DNA of 56,006 bases from Clostridiaceae bacterium. Its GTDB lineage: Bacteria; Bacillota; Clostridia; Oscillospirales; Acutalibacteraceae. The notes beneath the pieces were generated by a model. It was not told the DNA's origin. It searched no databases and saw only the letters and a list, made by a program, of their open reading frames with translations. Of this stretch, positions 1 through 8,486 are shown piece by piece (the stretch's first letter is position 1; the number at the start of each line of letters is the position of its first letter). A program made the position numbers and the translations under genes. Where the stretch lies: positions 1 to 56,006 of the forward strand of contig CAJGBV010000014.1 in assembly GCA_904501755.1 (NCBI GenBank), written 5' to 3'.

Positions 1-21
1 ATAAGTCAGGAGGAAGATAAT

Positions 22-423
22 ATGGCTACTGCTAAGGCTAAAACGACTTCTACCCGTAGACGTCGCGAAAAGAAAAATATTGAACGTGGCGCTGCTCATA
101 TCCAGTCTACCTTCAACAACACTATAGTAACTATTACTGATACACAGGGTAATGCTCTTTCTTGGGCATCTGCCGGTGAGCTGGGCTTTAGAGGCTCCAG
201 AAAGTCTACTCCTTTCGCTGCACAGAGTGCTGCTGAAACTGCTGCTAAGGCTGCTATGGAGCATGGACTTAAAATAGTTGAAGTGTATGTTAAAGGCCCT
301 GGTGCTGGTAGAGAAGCTGCTATTCGTGCATTACAGTCTGCAGGACTTGAAGTTACAATGATTAAAGATGTAACTCCTATCCCGCACAATGGCTGCCGTC
401 CTCCTAAGAGAAGACGTGTATAA
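22..423 (+). CDS. rpsK: 30S ribosomal protein S11
   Basis: This is ribosomal protein S11 of the small-subunit platform, which contacts 16S rRNA near the mRNA exit. The 133-residue length is normal for the family. The N-terminus is basic, and the conserved S11 core is visible, with AHIQSTFNNTIVTITD near residues 25-40 and the C-terminal DVTPIPHNGCRPPKRRRV. The ATG follows a strong AGGAGG (positions 9-14) at good spacing. A TAA at about 2-4 is probably the end of rpsM, whose body lies outside the window. It is followed by rpsD after 22 bases, as in the standard rpsM-rpsK-rpsD-rpoA-rplQ order of Firmicutes. Identification is secure. Confidence 0.98.
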   Translation: MATAKAKTTSTRRRREKKNIERGAAHIQSTFNNTIVTITDTQGNALSWASAGELGFRGSRKSTPFAAQSAAETAAKAAMEHGLKIVEVYVKGPGAGREAAIRALQSAGLEVTMIKDVTPIPHNGCRPPKRRRV

Positions 424-445
424 CTTAATTTCGGAGGTGTAAAAG

Positions 446-1072
446 ATGGCAAGATATACCGGTGCAGTTTGCAGACTTTGCCGCCGCGAAGGACAGAAAT
501 TGTTCTTAAAGGGCGAACGCTGCTATTCTGAAAAATGTTCCATCGCTGTAAGAGCTTATGCTCCCGGTCAGCATGGTCAGGGACGTAAAAAGTCTTCCGA
601 ATATGGTCTTCAGCTTCGTGCTAAGCAGAAGGCACGTCGTTTCTACGGCGTTCAGGAAGGTCAGTTCCGTCATTATTTTGAAATTGCTGAGAGAAAACAG
701 GGTATTACTGGTGAAAACCTCTTAAAGATTCTCGAAAGCCGTCTCGATAACGTTGTATACAGAGTTGGTTTTGCTTCTTCCAGAGCAGAAGCTCGTCAGC
801 TTATCGGACATGGTCATTTCGAAGTTAACGGACACCGTGTTGACATTGCTTCTTATCTCTTAAAGGCTGGCGATGTAATCGCTATCTGTGATAAGAGCAA
901 GTCCCTTGAAAAGATGAAGGGTGTTGTTGAAGCTAACGCTTCCAGACCTGCTCCTGCTTGGATTGATGTTGATAAGGATAAGTGTGAAGCTAAGATTATC
1001 GCATTACCTGAGCGTGACCAGATTGATGCTCCCGTTGATGAGCAGCCCATCGTCGAATTCTACTCTAAGTAA
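446..1072 (+). CDS. rpsD: 30S ribosomal protein S4
   Basis: This is ribosomal protein S4, a primary 16S rRNA-binding protein of the small subunit that starts body assembly; in bacteria it often represses its own operon. The 208-residue chain begins MARYTGAVCRLCRR and has four cysteines near residues 9, 12, 26 and 31. That arrangement matches the zinc-binding (C+) form of S4. The central S4 RNA-binding domain, with LESRLDNVVYRVGFASSRAEARQ, covers about residues 95-160. The ATG has the ribosome site GGAGGTG. It sits directly after rpsK and before rpoA, so it belongs to the same transcript. Confidence 0.97.
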   Translation: MARYTGAVCRLCRREGQKLFLKGERCYSEKCSIAVRAYAPGQHGQGRKKSSEYGLQLRAKQKARRFYGVQEGQFRHYFEIAERKQGITGENLLKILESRLDNVVYRVGFASSRAEARQLIGHGHFEVNGHRVDIASYLLKAGDVIAICDKSKSLEKMKGVVEANASRPAPAWIDVDKDKCEAKIIALPERDQIDAPVDEQPIVEFYSK

Positions 1073-1091
1073 TTTAGTAGTATGTGTAATG

Positions 1092-1117
1092 TGGATATAT
1101 ACCCGTATCTATATCCA
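1092..1117 (+). other. Hairpin in the rpsD-rpoA spacer
   Basis: The arms TGGATATA (1092-1099) and TATATCCA (1110-1117) can pair perfectly over 8 bp with a 10-base loop. The A-rich run TTATTAAAAATC follows, with no proper U tract. It lies in the largest gap of the ribosomal block. It could be a partial terminator, a processing site, or an RNA structure that lowers rpoA expression relative to S4; none of these is proven. Confidence 0.35.
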
Positions 1118-1153
1118 TTATTAAAAATCAAATACGGAGAATGGAGCTTTTAA

Positions 1154-2104
1154 ATGATAGAGATTGAAAAGCCCAGAATAGAAACACTTGAATTAACAGC
1201 CGACGGTACCTACGGAAAATTTGTTATGGAGCCTCTCGAACGTGGCTATGCGACAACTCTTGGTAACAGTATGCGCAGAGTTTTACTCTCCACTTTACCC
1301 GGAGCTGCAGTAACAACCGTTAAAATTGACGGCGTTGTTCATGAATTTTCTACTCTTCCCGGCGTAAAGGAAGAAGTAACCGAAATCATACTGAACATTA
1401 AAGGTCTTGTGCCCAAGCTTCACGGCGATGCACCTAAGACTGTTTATGTTGAGGCGGAGGGTCCCTGTGTAGTAACAGGTGCCAGTGTCAAGTGTGATTC
1501 TGAGGTCGAGATTTTAAATCCCGAGCTGTACATTGCAACTCTCGGAGAGGGTGCAAAGCTCAATATGGAAATGACCATAGATAAGGGCAGAGGCTATGTA
1601 CAGGCAGACCAGAATAAGCCGGCGCAATCAGTTATCGGAGTTATTCCCGTTGATTCGATTTTCACACCTGTATTAAAGGTTAATCCTACTGTTGACAATA
1701 CCCGTGTTGGTAAGGTTACAGATAAGGGACGCCTTACATTAGAAGTGTGGACCGACGGCTCCATAAAAGCAAATGAAGCTGTATCCCTTTCTGCAAAAAT
1801 CCTTATGGAACATTTTGAACTCTTCCTTGAACTTACAGAAGGTGTAAGTGAAACAGAGAGCATTATGGCAGTTAAGGGCGAGAATGATAATGATAAGGTA
1901 CTCAATATGACTATTGAGGAGCTTGATCTTTCTGTTCGTAGCTTCAATTGTCTTAAACGCGCAAGCATCAATACGGTAGAGGACCTCATCAATAAGTCTG
2001 AAGAAGATATGATGAAGGTTAGAAACCTTGGCCGTAAATCACTCGAAGAGGTTATTGCAAAGCTGAATTCCTTTGGATATACCCTTAAGAGTGACGACGA
2101 ATAA
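1154..2104 (+). CDS. rpoA: RNA polymerase alpha subunit
   Basis: This is the alpha subunit of DNA-dependent RNA polymerase, which dimerises to nucleate core assembly and contacts UP elements and activators. The 316 residues show the N-terminal assembly domain (about 1-230), including LERGYATTLGNSMRRVLLS near residues 28-46. The C-terminal DNA-binding domain (about 250-316) contains the helix-hairpin-helix stretch VRNLGRKSLEEVIAKL. Length is normal for Firmicutes. The ATG follows GGAG, and the gene lies between rpsD and rplQ as expected. Confidence 0.98.
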   Translation: MIEIEKPRIETLELTADGTYGKFVMEPLERGYATTLGNSMRRVLLSTLPGAAVTTVKIDGVVHEFSTLPGVKEEVTEIILNIKGLVPKLHGDAPKTVYVEAEGPCVVTGASVKCDSEVEILNPELYIATLGEGAKLNMEMTIDKGRGYVQADQNKPAQSVIGVIPVDSIFTPVLKVNPTVDNTRVGKVTDKGRLTLEVWTDGSIKANEAVSLSAKILMEHFELFLELTEGVSETESIMAVKGENDNDKVLNMTIEELDLSVRSFNCLKRASINTVEDLINKSEEDMMKVRNLGRKSLEEVIAKLNSFGYTLKSDDE

Positions 2105-2123
2105 TTGTAAGGAGTGAATATCC

Positions 2124-2465
2124 ATGCCCGGTACAAGAAAACTCGGCAGAACCAGTGATCAGAGAACTGCTATGCTCAGAGCAATGGTTACCTTTTTACT
2201 TGAAAACGGTAAAATCGAAACAACCGTAACTCGTGCAAAAGAAGTTCGTGCTATGGCTGAAAAATATATTACACTCGCTAAGGATAACAGTCTTCACAGC
2301 AAGCGTCAGGCTTTAGCTTTCATAACCAAGGAAGATGTTGTAAAGAAACTTTACGATGAAATCAGTCCTCGTTATGCTGACAGAAACGGCGGTTACTGCC
2401 GTATCACCAAAATCGGCCCTCGCCGCGGTGATGCTGCTGAAATGGCAATTATCGAGTTAGTATAA
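2124..2465 (+). CDS. rplQ: 50S ribosomal protein L17
   Basis: This is ribosomal protein L17 of the large subunit, found near the polypeptide exit tunnel. The 113-residue length is typical of the short bacterial form. The N-terminus MPGTRKLGRTSDQRTAMLR and the KIETTVTRAKEVR stretch (about residues 31-45) are hallmark segments, and the C-terminus RRGDAAEMAIIELV closes the fold. The ribosome site is AAGGAG, 20 bases after rpoA. It is the last gene of the ribosomal operon, before a terminator at 2543-2575. Confidence 0.97.
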   Translation: MPGTRKLGRTSDQRTAMLRAMVTFLLENGKIETTVTRAKEVRAMAEKYITLAKDNSLHSKRQALAFITKEDVVKKLYDEISPRYADRNGGYCRITKIGPRRGDAAEMAIIELV

Positions 2466-2476
2466 TCAGCTTCTTG

Positions 2477-2521
2477 ACCATCACATTGTAAGGCGTAGCG
2501 CTTGTCTTTTGATGTGACGGT
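2477..2521 (+). other. Imperfect hairpin downstream of rplQ
   Basis: ACCATCACAT (2477-2486) can pair with ATGTGACGGT (2512-2521) in 9 of 10 positions. The intervening bases contain a smaller GCG/CGC hairpin around 2494-2502. No U tract follows, so it is not a simple terminator. It may stabilise the 3' end of the ribosomal transcript or be a small repeat unit. Confidence 0.3.
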
Positions 2522-2542
2522 TAAGATAAATAAGTTCTGAAA

Positions 2543-2575
2543 AACCCCTCTGTTTTCACAGAGGGGTTAATTTTT
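2543..2575 (+). terminator. Intrinsic terminator of the ribosomal operon
   Basis: The arms AACCCCTCTG (2543-2552) and CAGAGGGGTT (2559-2568) form a perfect 10-bp GC-rich stem with loop TTTTCA. AATTTTTATT follows directly. This is a textbook rho-independent terminator after rplQ. Confidence 0.92.
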
Positions 2576-2584
2576 ATTATAATC

Positions 2585-2613
2585 TTTACTTTTTATTTTT
2601 CTTGTGGTATACT
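2585..2613 (+). promoter_or_regulatory. Probable sigma-A promoter of the SulP/CHR operon
   Basis: A TTTACT -35 box (2585-2590), a 17-base spacer and a TATACT -10 box (2608-2613, preceded by TGTGG) lie just after the ribosomal terminator and about 29 bases before the SulP start. Confidence 0.55.
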
Positions 2614-2641
2614 TTTCCTTGTTTTAGAGGAGGATTTGTTA

Positions 2642-3928
2642 ATGAGTTTTTATCTTAAGCCTAAATTATTTGAAGCCCTTAGGGGATATAATACAAAAAA
2701 GTTTATTAATGACCTTACGGCAGGCATTATAGTTGCTATAATTGCTCTGCCTTTGTCCATAGCACTGGCACTGGCTTCGGGGGTAGAGCCTGCCTGTGGA
2801 ATTTATACCGCTATTGCGGCGGGTTTTTTCGTTGCTCTGCTTGGAGGAAGTAGAGTGCAGATAGCCGGTCCTACAGCCGCATTTGCTACCATAGTTGCAT
2901 CAATTGTAGCCGAAAACGGAATGAACGGACTGTTTATAGCTACAATTCTTGCCGGTATTATACTTGTTTTAATGGGTATATTAAAATTGGGCTCACTGAT
3001 TCGTTTTATACCCAAAACCATTACTGTAGGTTTTACGGGCGGTATTGCGGTAACAATCTTTATTGGACAAATAAAAGATTTTTTGGGACTTACTTATGCT
3101 GATGGGGTAAAACCCGTTGAAACCATAGAAAAATTAGAGGCCAATTTTGAAAGTCTTTCAACACTTTCTTGGCAGTCTGTTGTAGTAGGTGTTATTTCCC
3201 TTGCTGTTCTTATTTTTTATCCTAAACTTGAAAAACGAATTCCGCCGTCGCTAATCGCAGTTTTGCTTTGTGGTTTTGCGGTCGCCTTTATTTCTGTTTT
3301 CGATAAAGGAGTATTTACAATAGGCGACCTTTATACTATTAAGTCGGGACTTCCTAAAATAGACTTTGCATCTATGGACTTTAGTATAAATACCATACTT
3401 TCTGTATTGCCGAACGCTTTTACCATAGCTTTACTTGCGGGGATAGAGTCGCTCCTTTCCTGTGTTGTGGCTGATGGTATGATAGATGATAAGCATAACC
3501 CTAATGCTGAGCTTGTGGGTCAGGGTGTGGCTAATATTGCTTCTGTGCTTTTCGGAGGCATAGCTGCAACAGGCGCAATAGCCAGAACAGCGGCGAATAT
3601 TAAGAATGGCGGAAGAACTCCGATTGCTGCTATGATACATTCTGTAGTGTTGCTGTTGGTTATCTTATTCCTAATGCCATACGCTTCTCTTATTCCAATG
3701 CCTACCATTGCGGCAATTTTGTTTGTTGTGGCGTATAATATGAGTGAGTGGCGTCATTTTGTGTCTGTAATCAAAACCAAAAATATGAGCGAAATTTCGG
3801 TGCTTTTGGTTACTTTTGTTTTAACCGTGGTCTTTGACCTTGTTGTAGCAATTATTGTTGGAATGATACTTTACATAATTATCGAGGCTGTAAGGCGAAT
3901 AACTAAAAAGGGAGTTGTTGAAAATTAA
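2642..3928 (+). CDS. SulP-family anion transporter lacking a STAS domain
   Basis: This is a multi-spanning membrane transporter of the SulP (SLC26) family, which moves inorganic anions such as sulfate or bicarbonate. The family signature is visible early: FINDLTAGIIVAIIALPLSIA near residues 22-42, then GGSRVQIAGPTAAFATIV near 79-96. Hydrophobic segments continue to the end. The protein is 428 residues and stops just after the last membrane segment, so the usual cytoplasmic STAS domain is missing; no STAS-like ORF follows. I chose the ATG at 2642 because AGAGGAGG (2626-2633) sits 8 bases before it; an in-frame TTG at 2636 is too close. The next gene overlaps its end. The substrate cannot be read from the sequence. 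Confidence 0.88.
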   Translation: MSFYLKPKLFEALRGYNTKKFINDLTAGIIVAIIALPLSIALALASGVEPACGIYTAIAAGFFVALLGGSRVQIAGPTAAFATIVASIVAENGMNGLFIATILAGIILVLMGILKLGSLIRFIPKTITVGFTGGIAVTIFIGQIKDFLGLTYADGVKPVETIEKLEANFESLSTLSWQSVVVGVISLAVLIFYPKLEKRIPPSLIAVLLCGFAVAFISVFDKGVFTIGDLYTIKSGLPKIDFASMDFSINTILSVLPNAFTIALLAGIESLLSCVVADGMIDDKHNPNAELVGQGVANIASVLFGGIAATGAIARTAANIKNGGRTPIAAMIHSVVLLLVILFLMPYASLIPMPTIAAILFVVAYNMSEWRHFVSVIKTKNMSEISVLLVTFVLTVVFDLVVAIIVGMILYIIIEAVRRITKKGVVEN

Positions 3929-4484
3929 AGATAAGCTTTCAAAGGTTTTAAGTCTGTTTATAACCTTTTTCAAAATCGGTGCTTTTACCTTCGGCGGCGG
4001 TTATGCAATGATACCCCTTATACAGAAGGAAATTGCCGAAAACAAAAAATGGATAACTGATGACGATATTCTGGAAATTATCGCAATTGCCGAGTCAACA
4101 CCGGGGCCTATTGCAATAAACTCTGCTACCTTTGTGGGATATAGGGTTTGCGGCTTCTGGGGAAGCTTTTTTGCTACCCTCGGTGTAGTGCTTCCTTCCT
4201 TTATAATTATTCTTATAATATCTGCAGTGCTTGGCCAGTTTGGTAATTTAAAGCCTGTTAAATATGCATTTAACGGTATAAGAGCAGGTGTTCTTGCACT
4301 TCTTTTTAAAGCACTTTACACTATGTATAAAAAATGTCCCAAGTCGGCTGTGTCATATATAGTAATGGCTTTTTCATTTTTACTGACTGCCTTTATTGAC
4401 ATTCCTGTACTTTATGTGCTTATCGGCTGTGCAGTGTTTGGCCTTGTTTCCTCTATAGTAATCAGCAGGAGGAATAAGGTATGA
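3915..4484 (+). CDS. CHR-family (chromate transporter) half-size protein, first of pair
   Basis: This is one CHR domain of about 189 residues with roughly five or six membrane segments. The conserved motif FTFGGGYAMIPLIQKEI is near residues 23-39 and ESTPGPIAINSATFVGY near 58-74. Short CHR proteins are typically encoded in pairs that work together. The founding function is chromate/sulfate transport, but many anaerobe members have unknown substrates. The start is uncertain: TTG codons lie at 3915 and 3918, both close to the weak AAAGGGAG (3907-3914), and the gene overlaps the end of the SulP gene. Its stop overlaps the next start as ATGA, implying translational coupling. Confidence 0.85.
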   Translation: MLKIKDKLSKVLSLFITFFKIGAFTFGGGYAMIPLIQKEIAENKKWITDDDILEIIAIAESTPGPIAINSATFVGYRVCGFWGSFFATLGVVLPSFIIILIISAVLGQFGNLKPVKYAFNGIRAGVLALLFKALYTMYKKCPKSAVSYIVMAFSFLLTAFIDIPVLYVLIGCAVFGLVSSIVISRRNKV

Positions 4485-5047
4485 TTTATCTTGAACTGTT
4501 TTTAACTTTTCTTAAAATAGGCGCCTTTACTTTTGGTGGTGGTTATGCTATGCTTCCTCTTATACAGCAAGAGGTAACTGCAAAAGGTTGGATGGAGCTT
4601 GAACAGCTTGTTAACTTTATTGCTGTAAGCGAATCCACACCTGGCCCCTTTGCAATAAATATCGCTACTTATGTAGGTAGTCAGGTAGCCCCATTGGGTA
4701 TTCTCGGCTCTGCCTGTGCTACTCTCGGTGTTGTTTTTCCGTCCTTTGTTATAATTCTTATTGTAGCAAGAATATACGACAGATTTAAAAACAGCAGAAC
4801 CGTAAAGGGCGTTATGACAGGACTTAAGCCTGCCGTAGTCGGTCTTATAGGAAGTGCAATTATTTCCATTGCTCTGACTGTATTCTTCCCTGTAGGACTA
4901 ACCCTTGCAGTATTTAAAAATGTGCAGTTTTATGTAAGTGTTGGTATATGTGTTGTCTGTACCGTACTTGCCTTTAAAAAGGTTCACCCCATAATTATTA
5001 TCTGCCTTTCCGCAATAATAGGAATTGCAGCCGGATACTTGATGTAA
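4481..5047 (+). CDS. CHR-family (chromate transporter) half-size protein, second of pair
   Basis: This second CHR domain has 188 residues and repeats the motifs of its neighbour: FTFGGGYAMLPLIQQEV near residues 17-33 and SESTPGPFAINIATYVGSQ near 50-68. Membrane segments run to the C-terminus. The ATG overlaps the stop codon of the first half (ATGA at 4481-4484), so the two are almost certainly made in equal amounts and probably form a heterodimer. It is the last gene of the SulP-CHR-CHR operon. Real chromate export is unproven. Confidence 0.86.
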   Translation: MIYLELFLTFLKIGAFTFGGGYAMLPLIQQEVTAKGWMELEQLVNFIAVSESTPGPFAINIATYVGSQVAPLGILGSACATLGVVFPSFVIILIVARIYDRFKNSRTVKGVMTGLKPAVVGLIGSAIISIALTVFFPVGLTLAVFKNVQFYVSVGICVVCTVLAFKKVHPIIIICLSAIIGIAAGYLM

Positions 5048-5084
5048 AAAAATACTGTCATCGTTAAGATGACAGTATTTTTTT
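5046..5084. terminator. Bidirectional terminator between convergent genes
   Basis: A7TACTGTCATC (5046-5062) pairs perfectly over 17 bp with GATGACAGTAT7 (5068-5084) around loop GTTAA. U tracts exist on both strands. It overlaps the stop of the CHR gene and sits 14 bases from the end of the minus-strand SanA-like gene, so it can serve both. Confidence 0.92.
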
Positions 5085-5098
5085 AGGGAGTAGGGGGG

Positions 5099-5779
5099 TT
5101 AATCCTGTGTTAAGTTTCCGTTCTGGGAAATAGGAATAGCTTCTCCGAGATATTTGGGTTCGGGCTTAAATACGGTATAAAGAAAATCCTTGTTTCGTGC
5201 AATAATTTCTCTGATTTCCCTGAAGGTCTGTCCGTAATAGGTATTATAATCACAGGCAACACCTACTGCTTCAAGTCCAAGACTCTTGGCGATATACAGT
5301 GCGCGGTACAGGTGATAACGCTGGGTGACGATTATAATTTTCTTTGCACCGAAAACCTCTTTTGCACGGTAAATGCTGTCATAGGTACAAAAACCGGCGT
5401 GGTCCATAAAAATGTCCTCTGAAGGTACGCCTTCCTTTAAGGCACAGTCCTTCATTGTCTGCACCTCGTTATATTCTTTTGTGCCGTGGTCACCGCTCAT
5501 AAGAAGCTTCTTTGCAGCACCCGATTTGTAAAGCTCCACGCCTCGTCTTATTCTGTCGGAAAGCATATCGCTGGGGTTTCCGTTTGGTCTTACAAGGCAT
5601 CCAAGCACAAGTATACAGTCAGCCTGTGAATAAGTGGCTAATTCTTCGGTAGTGACGATTTTTGCCTTTACGCTATGTACAATATGAGCATTTATACAAA
5701 TGGCGTATAAAGCAATTATAAGAACACAGCACAGAAGTCCTACTGTAATATTTCTTATTACTTTATTACACTTTTTCAT
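5099..5779 (-). CDS. SanA/YdcF-like DUF218 membrane protein
   Basis: This is a DUF218-family protein of 226 residues. A single N-terminal membrane anchor spans about residues 10-31, with the rest predicted outside the membrane. The DUF218 core is recognisable: ADCILVLGC near 55-63, then MLSDRIRRGVELYKSG, LLMSGDHG, EDIFMDHAGFCTYDS and IIIVTQRYHLYRALYIAKSLG. SanA and ElyC relatives act in envelope integrity, but the biochemical reaction is not established. I chose the ATG at 5779 because a GAGGATA ribosome site precedes it and the longer reading start would lie inside the permease gene. It follows the FtsX permease by 10 bases, so it is probably the third gene of that operon. Confidence 0.8.
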   Translation of the reverse strand: MKKCNKVIRNITVGLLCCVLIIALYAICINAHIVHSVKAKIVTTEELATYSQADCILVLGCLVRPNGNPSDMLSDRIRRGVELYKSGAAKKLLMSGDHGTKEYNEVQTMKDCALKEGVPSEDIFMDHAGFCTYDSIYRAKEVFGAKKIIIVTQRYHLYRALYIAKSLGLEAVGVACDYNTYYGQTFREIREIIARNKDFLYTVFKPEPKYLGEAIPISQNGNLTQD

Positions 5780-5789
5780 TTTATTATCC

Positions 5790-8486
5790 TCAGATATTTT
5801 CGTTTTTGAGAGTATCAATAGGATTGTCCTTTTTGATTTTTCCCATAGAGTAAAGCATTGTAGCGAATACTATGGCAAAAACGCTGAGTACCGCAATTCC
5901 CATGGAGGTTACGGGTAGTCTGAAGCTTGTAGAATAGCCTTCCTGTGCGGTAAGGTAAATAAAATAAGAGATAATAACAGATACGGGCAGTCCCCACATA
6001 AGCGAACGAAGACCGTAAAGCACACATTCAAAGTTCATCATTTTATTAAAGCCTTTTTGTGTCATACCCACCGATTTAAGCATTGCGAATTCTCTGCGTC
6101 GAAGATTTATATTTGTGGAAATGGTGTTGAACACATTAGCGGCGGCAATCAGAGAAATCAGCACTATAAAGCCTAAGGAGAACACCTTGACAATTGTAAT
6201 AGTGTTTCGGCTTGCTTCTGCGTTTTCTGCATAATTGAAAAGGTTTCCGTTTTTGATATTCATTTCGGATAAGGTCTGCTCAATGGCATCAAAGCTTTCG
6301 CTGTGATTGCTGGAGGTAAAGTAATAGTAGTATGACTGAGTGGTTACAGGAAGACAGGTAAGTACATTGCCTCTATGAGAATCAGGATATATAAAAGTGA
6401 TTCCCATAGTAGTCTGTACAAAAAACGGACGCTGCGTAATTCTTTTTCCTGCGGTCAGCGGTATAACGGTAAAGGCTTCCTCAAAGGTTAAATCAACATA
6501 CTCACCTGAATTGTTAGTGCTATAATATCTGTTGTAGGGAACACCCTGTTTATTAACCGCACCATAATAATAGTAGCCTTCCTTTTCGCTAAGAACGGGA
6601 ATTTCAATAACGCTTTTTTTATTCTTTAATATGTTATAGCTGACATATTTTTCTGAGTCCTTATCAAGATAAGTGTTGCGGTCAATAATGATTGCTTTTG
6701 GGGTATCAGGATTTTTAAATTCTGCTGCACTCAGCCCGTTTTCCTTTAACAGCTGGTCAAAGGAATTATCGTCCACAAACAAAAGATTAATATGCACAGA
6801 GGCTTTTTGGTTGCCTTTTTCGTTGGTTATTATGGTATCTCCATCATTAATTACAGCCTCCTTAGTGAGAAGGGAAGTATCAATTTCAGCAATATAGGAA
6901 TTGCTTTGCACGTAGGATACCTTTGTTACGGCAGCATCGCCTGAAAAAGCCTCTAAAAGCTTTTCACGCTCAGCGCTTGTAGGTGAATCGTTATGATTGG
7001 AATAGATAAGGTCAAAGCCTGCTGTTGAAAAAGCTCCTGAAGCCGACTCGGTAAGATAGTCGGTAAAAGCGGAAGCGGAAACGAAAAGAACGATACTCAT
7101 AAAAAGACTGACAACTGTGGTTCTGTATTTCTTTTTATTTCGTTTATAATGCTTACTTGCAAGAATTCCCGAAATACCGAACAGCCTATAGGTAAGCTTT
7201 GAGGTTTTAAGATTTCTGCTGTTTACCGTAATATCGCTATTAAGACGAATGGCATTTACAGCCGAAACCCTTGTGGCTCTTTTTGACGGAATCCAGGCAG
7301 AAATAAGCACAGTAATAAGCGATACTGCTATTGCAATAATTATGGACAGGGGAGATACCTTAAGCCTTAAGGGAATAGCATAGTCCATAAGGGTTTCAAA
7401 TTTGTTTCCTATAAACAAAAGTGTGATACCTATTCCCAGAATTCCCGTGATGATACCAAGGGGAATACCTACAGCTCCTACGGCAAAGGCTTCGTAAAGC
7501 ACCATTTGTTTAAGCTGTTTCCTTGTAGCGCCTACAGAAGAAAGTAGACCGAACTGCTTGGTTCTCTCAGATACGGATATAGAAAATGCGTTGTAAATAA
7601 GGGATACAGAACCGAACATTATAAGAGCGATTACGATTACCGCAAGTCCTGTTATCATACTGTTAAAGCCGTCATAACGTGAAATTCCAAGGTAAGTAAG
7701 AACTCTTCCGTTAAGGGCTGTTTCCGATTCTTCGCTAAGAGCTTCTGTAAAGCTATATACGCTTCTGGGATTTTTCATCTTAAACCATATACTGTAAAGC
7801 GAATCTGCCCAAGGGGTAGTGTCCAGTGTAGTGATAGCGGTATAGCCGGGGGCTGTATGTGGCTCGAAGGAGGGACGCTCGTAAAAGCCCACTACTGTAT
7901 ACATACGTATTTCCTTAATAAGAAGCTCCTCGCCGAGAGGTACGGTATTTCCTTTTTCATCGTATATATAAAAGGCTCTGTTCTGCCACAGCTTTTCTCC
8001 GTCGTGAATTCTGTGCCCGATTTTAAGGGTAATTGTATCACCTATTTTATAATTCACTCCGCCGTTTGAAAAAAGATGGTCGGGAAGCAGAATTTCGCTG
8101 TTGTTCTCAGGCATTCTTCCACGATTTATATGAATGGGCATACTGTTTTCAAAGCCTTTGGAGGTGCCCATAATATAAAGATAGGGTTTGTTTTCGTTTT
8201 GTGAAGATATGTCTGCATAACCTAACTGACTTGCATACACATAGCTTTCAATACTGCTGTCAGAGGAAATTTCAAGTCTTTTTTTCTCGGTGATGTTAAT
8301 ACTGTTTGAGTGCCAGTCGCCGTTTGTATATATGGCATTCTGCAGGGCGTAGTTAAAAATACTTGAAACAAAGGTGGTGACAGCACATATCATTGCAGCA
8401 GACAGGGTAATTCCTATAATTGTGACAACGGTTCTGACCTTGTTTTTAAAAAGCATTTTCAAGGTAACTTTGTTTAAGATATTCAT
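5790..8486 (-). CDS. ABC transporter permease with two FtsX domains
   Basis: This 898-residue permease has a membrane segment near residues 15-40 and a large outside domain (about 45-275). A first FtsX block follows (about 280-410), with SVSERTKQFGLLSSVGATRKQLKQMV in its coupling region. After another segment near 445 comes a second outside domain (about 470-770). A second FtsX block ends the protein, with NLRRREFAMLKSVGMTQKGF. This MacB/BceB-like layout serves antibiotic or peptide efflux, lipoprotein handling or signalling to a kinase rather than solute import. The start overlaps the stop of the ATPase gene, so the two are coupled. The neighbouring two-component system suggests a role in envelope or peptide stress; this is inference. 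Confidence 0.88.
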   Translation of the reverse strand: MNILNKVTLKMLFKNKVRTVVTIIGITLSAAMICAVTTFVSSIFNYALQNAIYTNGDWHSNSINITEKKRLEISSDSSIESYVYASQLGYADISSQNENKPYLYIMGTSKGFENSMPIHINRGRMPENNSEILLPDHLFSNGGVNYKIGDTITLKIGHRIHDGEKLWQNRAFYIYDEKGNTVPLGEELLIKEIRMYTVVGFYERPSFEPHTAPGYTAITTLDTTPWADSLYSIWFKMKNPRSVYSFTEALSEESETALNGRVLTYLGISRYDGFNSMITGLAVIVIALIMFGSVSLIYNAFSISVSERTKQFGLLSSVGATRKQLKQMVLYEAFAVGAVGIPLGIITGILGIGITLLFIGNKFETLMDYAIPLRLKVSPLSIIIAIAVSLITVLISAWIPSKRATRVSAVNAIRLNSDITVNSRNLKTSKLTYRLFGISGILASKHYKRNKKKYRTTVVSLFMSIVLFVSASAFTDYLTESASGAFSTAGFDLIYSNHNDSPTSAEREKLLEAFSGDAAVTKVSYVQSNSYIAEIDTSLLTKEAVINDGDTIITNEKGNQKASVHINLLFVDDNSFDQLLKENGLSAAEFKNPDTPKAIIIDRNTYLDKDSEKYVSYNILKNKKSVIEIPVLSEKEGYYYYGAVNKQGVPYNRYYSTNNSGEYVDLTFEEAFTVIPLTAGKRITQRPFFVQTTMGITFIYPDSHRGNVLTCLPVTTQSYYYYFTSSNHSESFDAIEQTLSEMNIKNGNLFNYAENAEASRNTITIVKVFSLGFIVLISLIAAANVFNTISTNINLRRREFAMLKSVGMTQKGFNKMMNFECVLYGLRSLMWGLPVSVIISYFIYLTAQEGYSTSFRLPVTSMGIAVLSVFAIVFATMLYSMGKIKKDNPIDTLKNENI

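Noticed and set aside
3915..5047. Single CHR gene split by a frameshift
   Set aside because: Both halves are complete CHR domains with their own motifs and an ATGA overlap, so this is the natural paired form.
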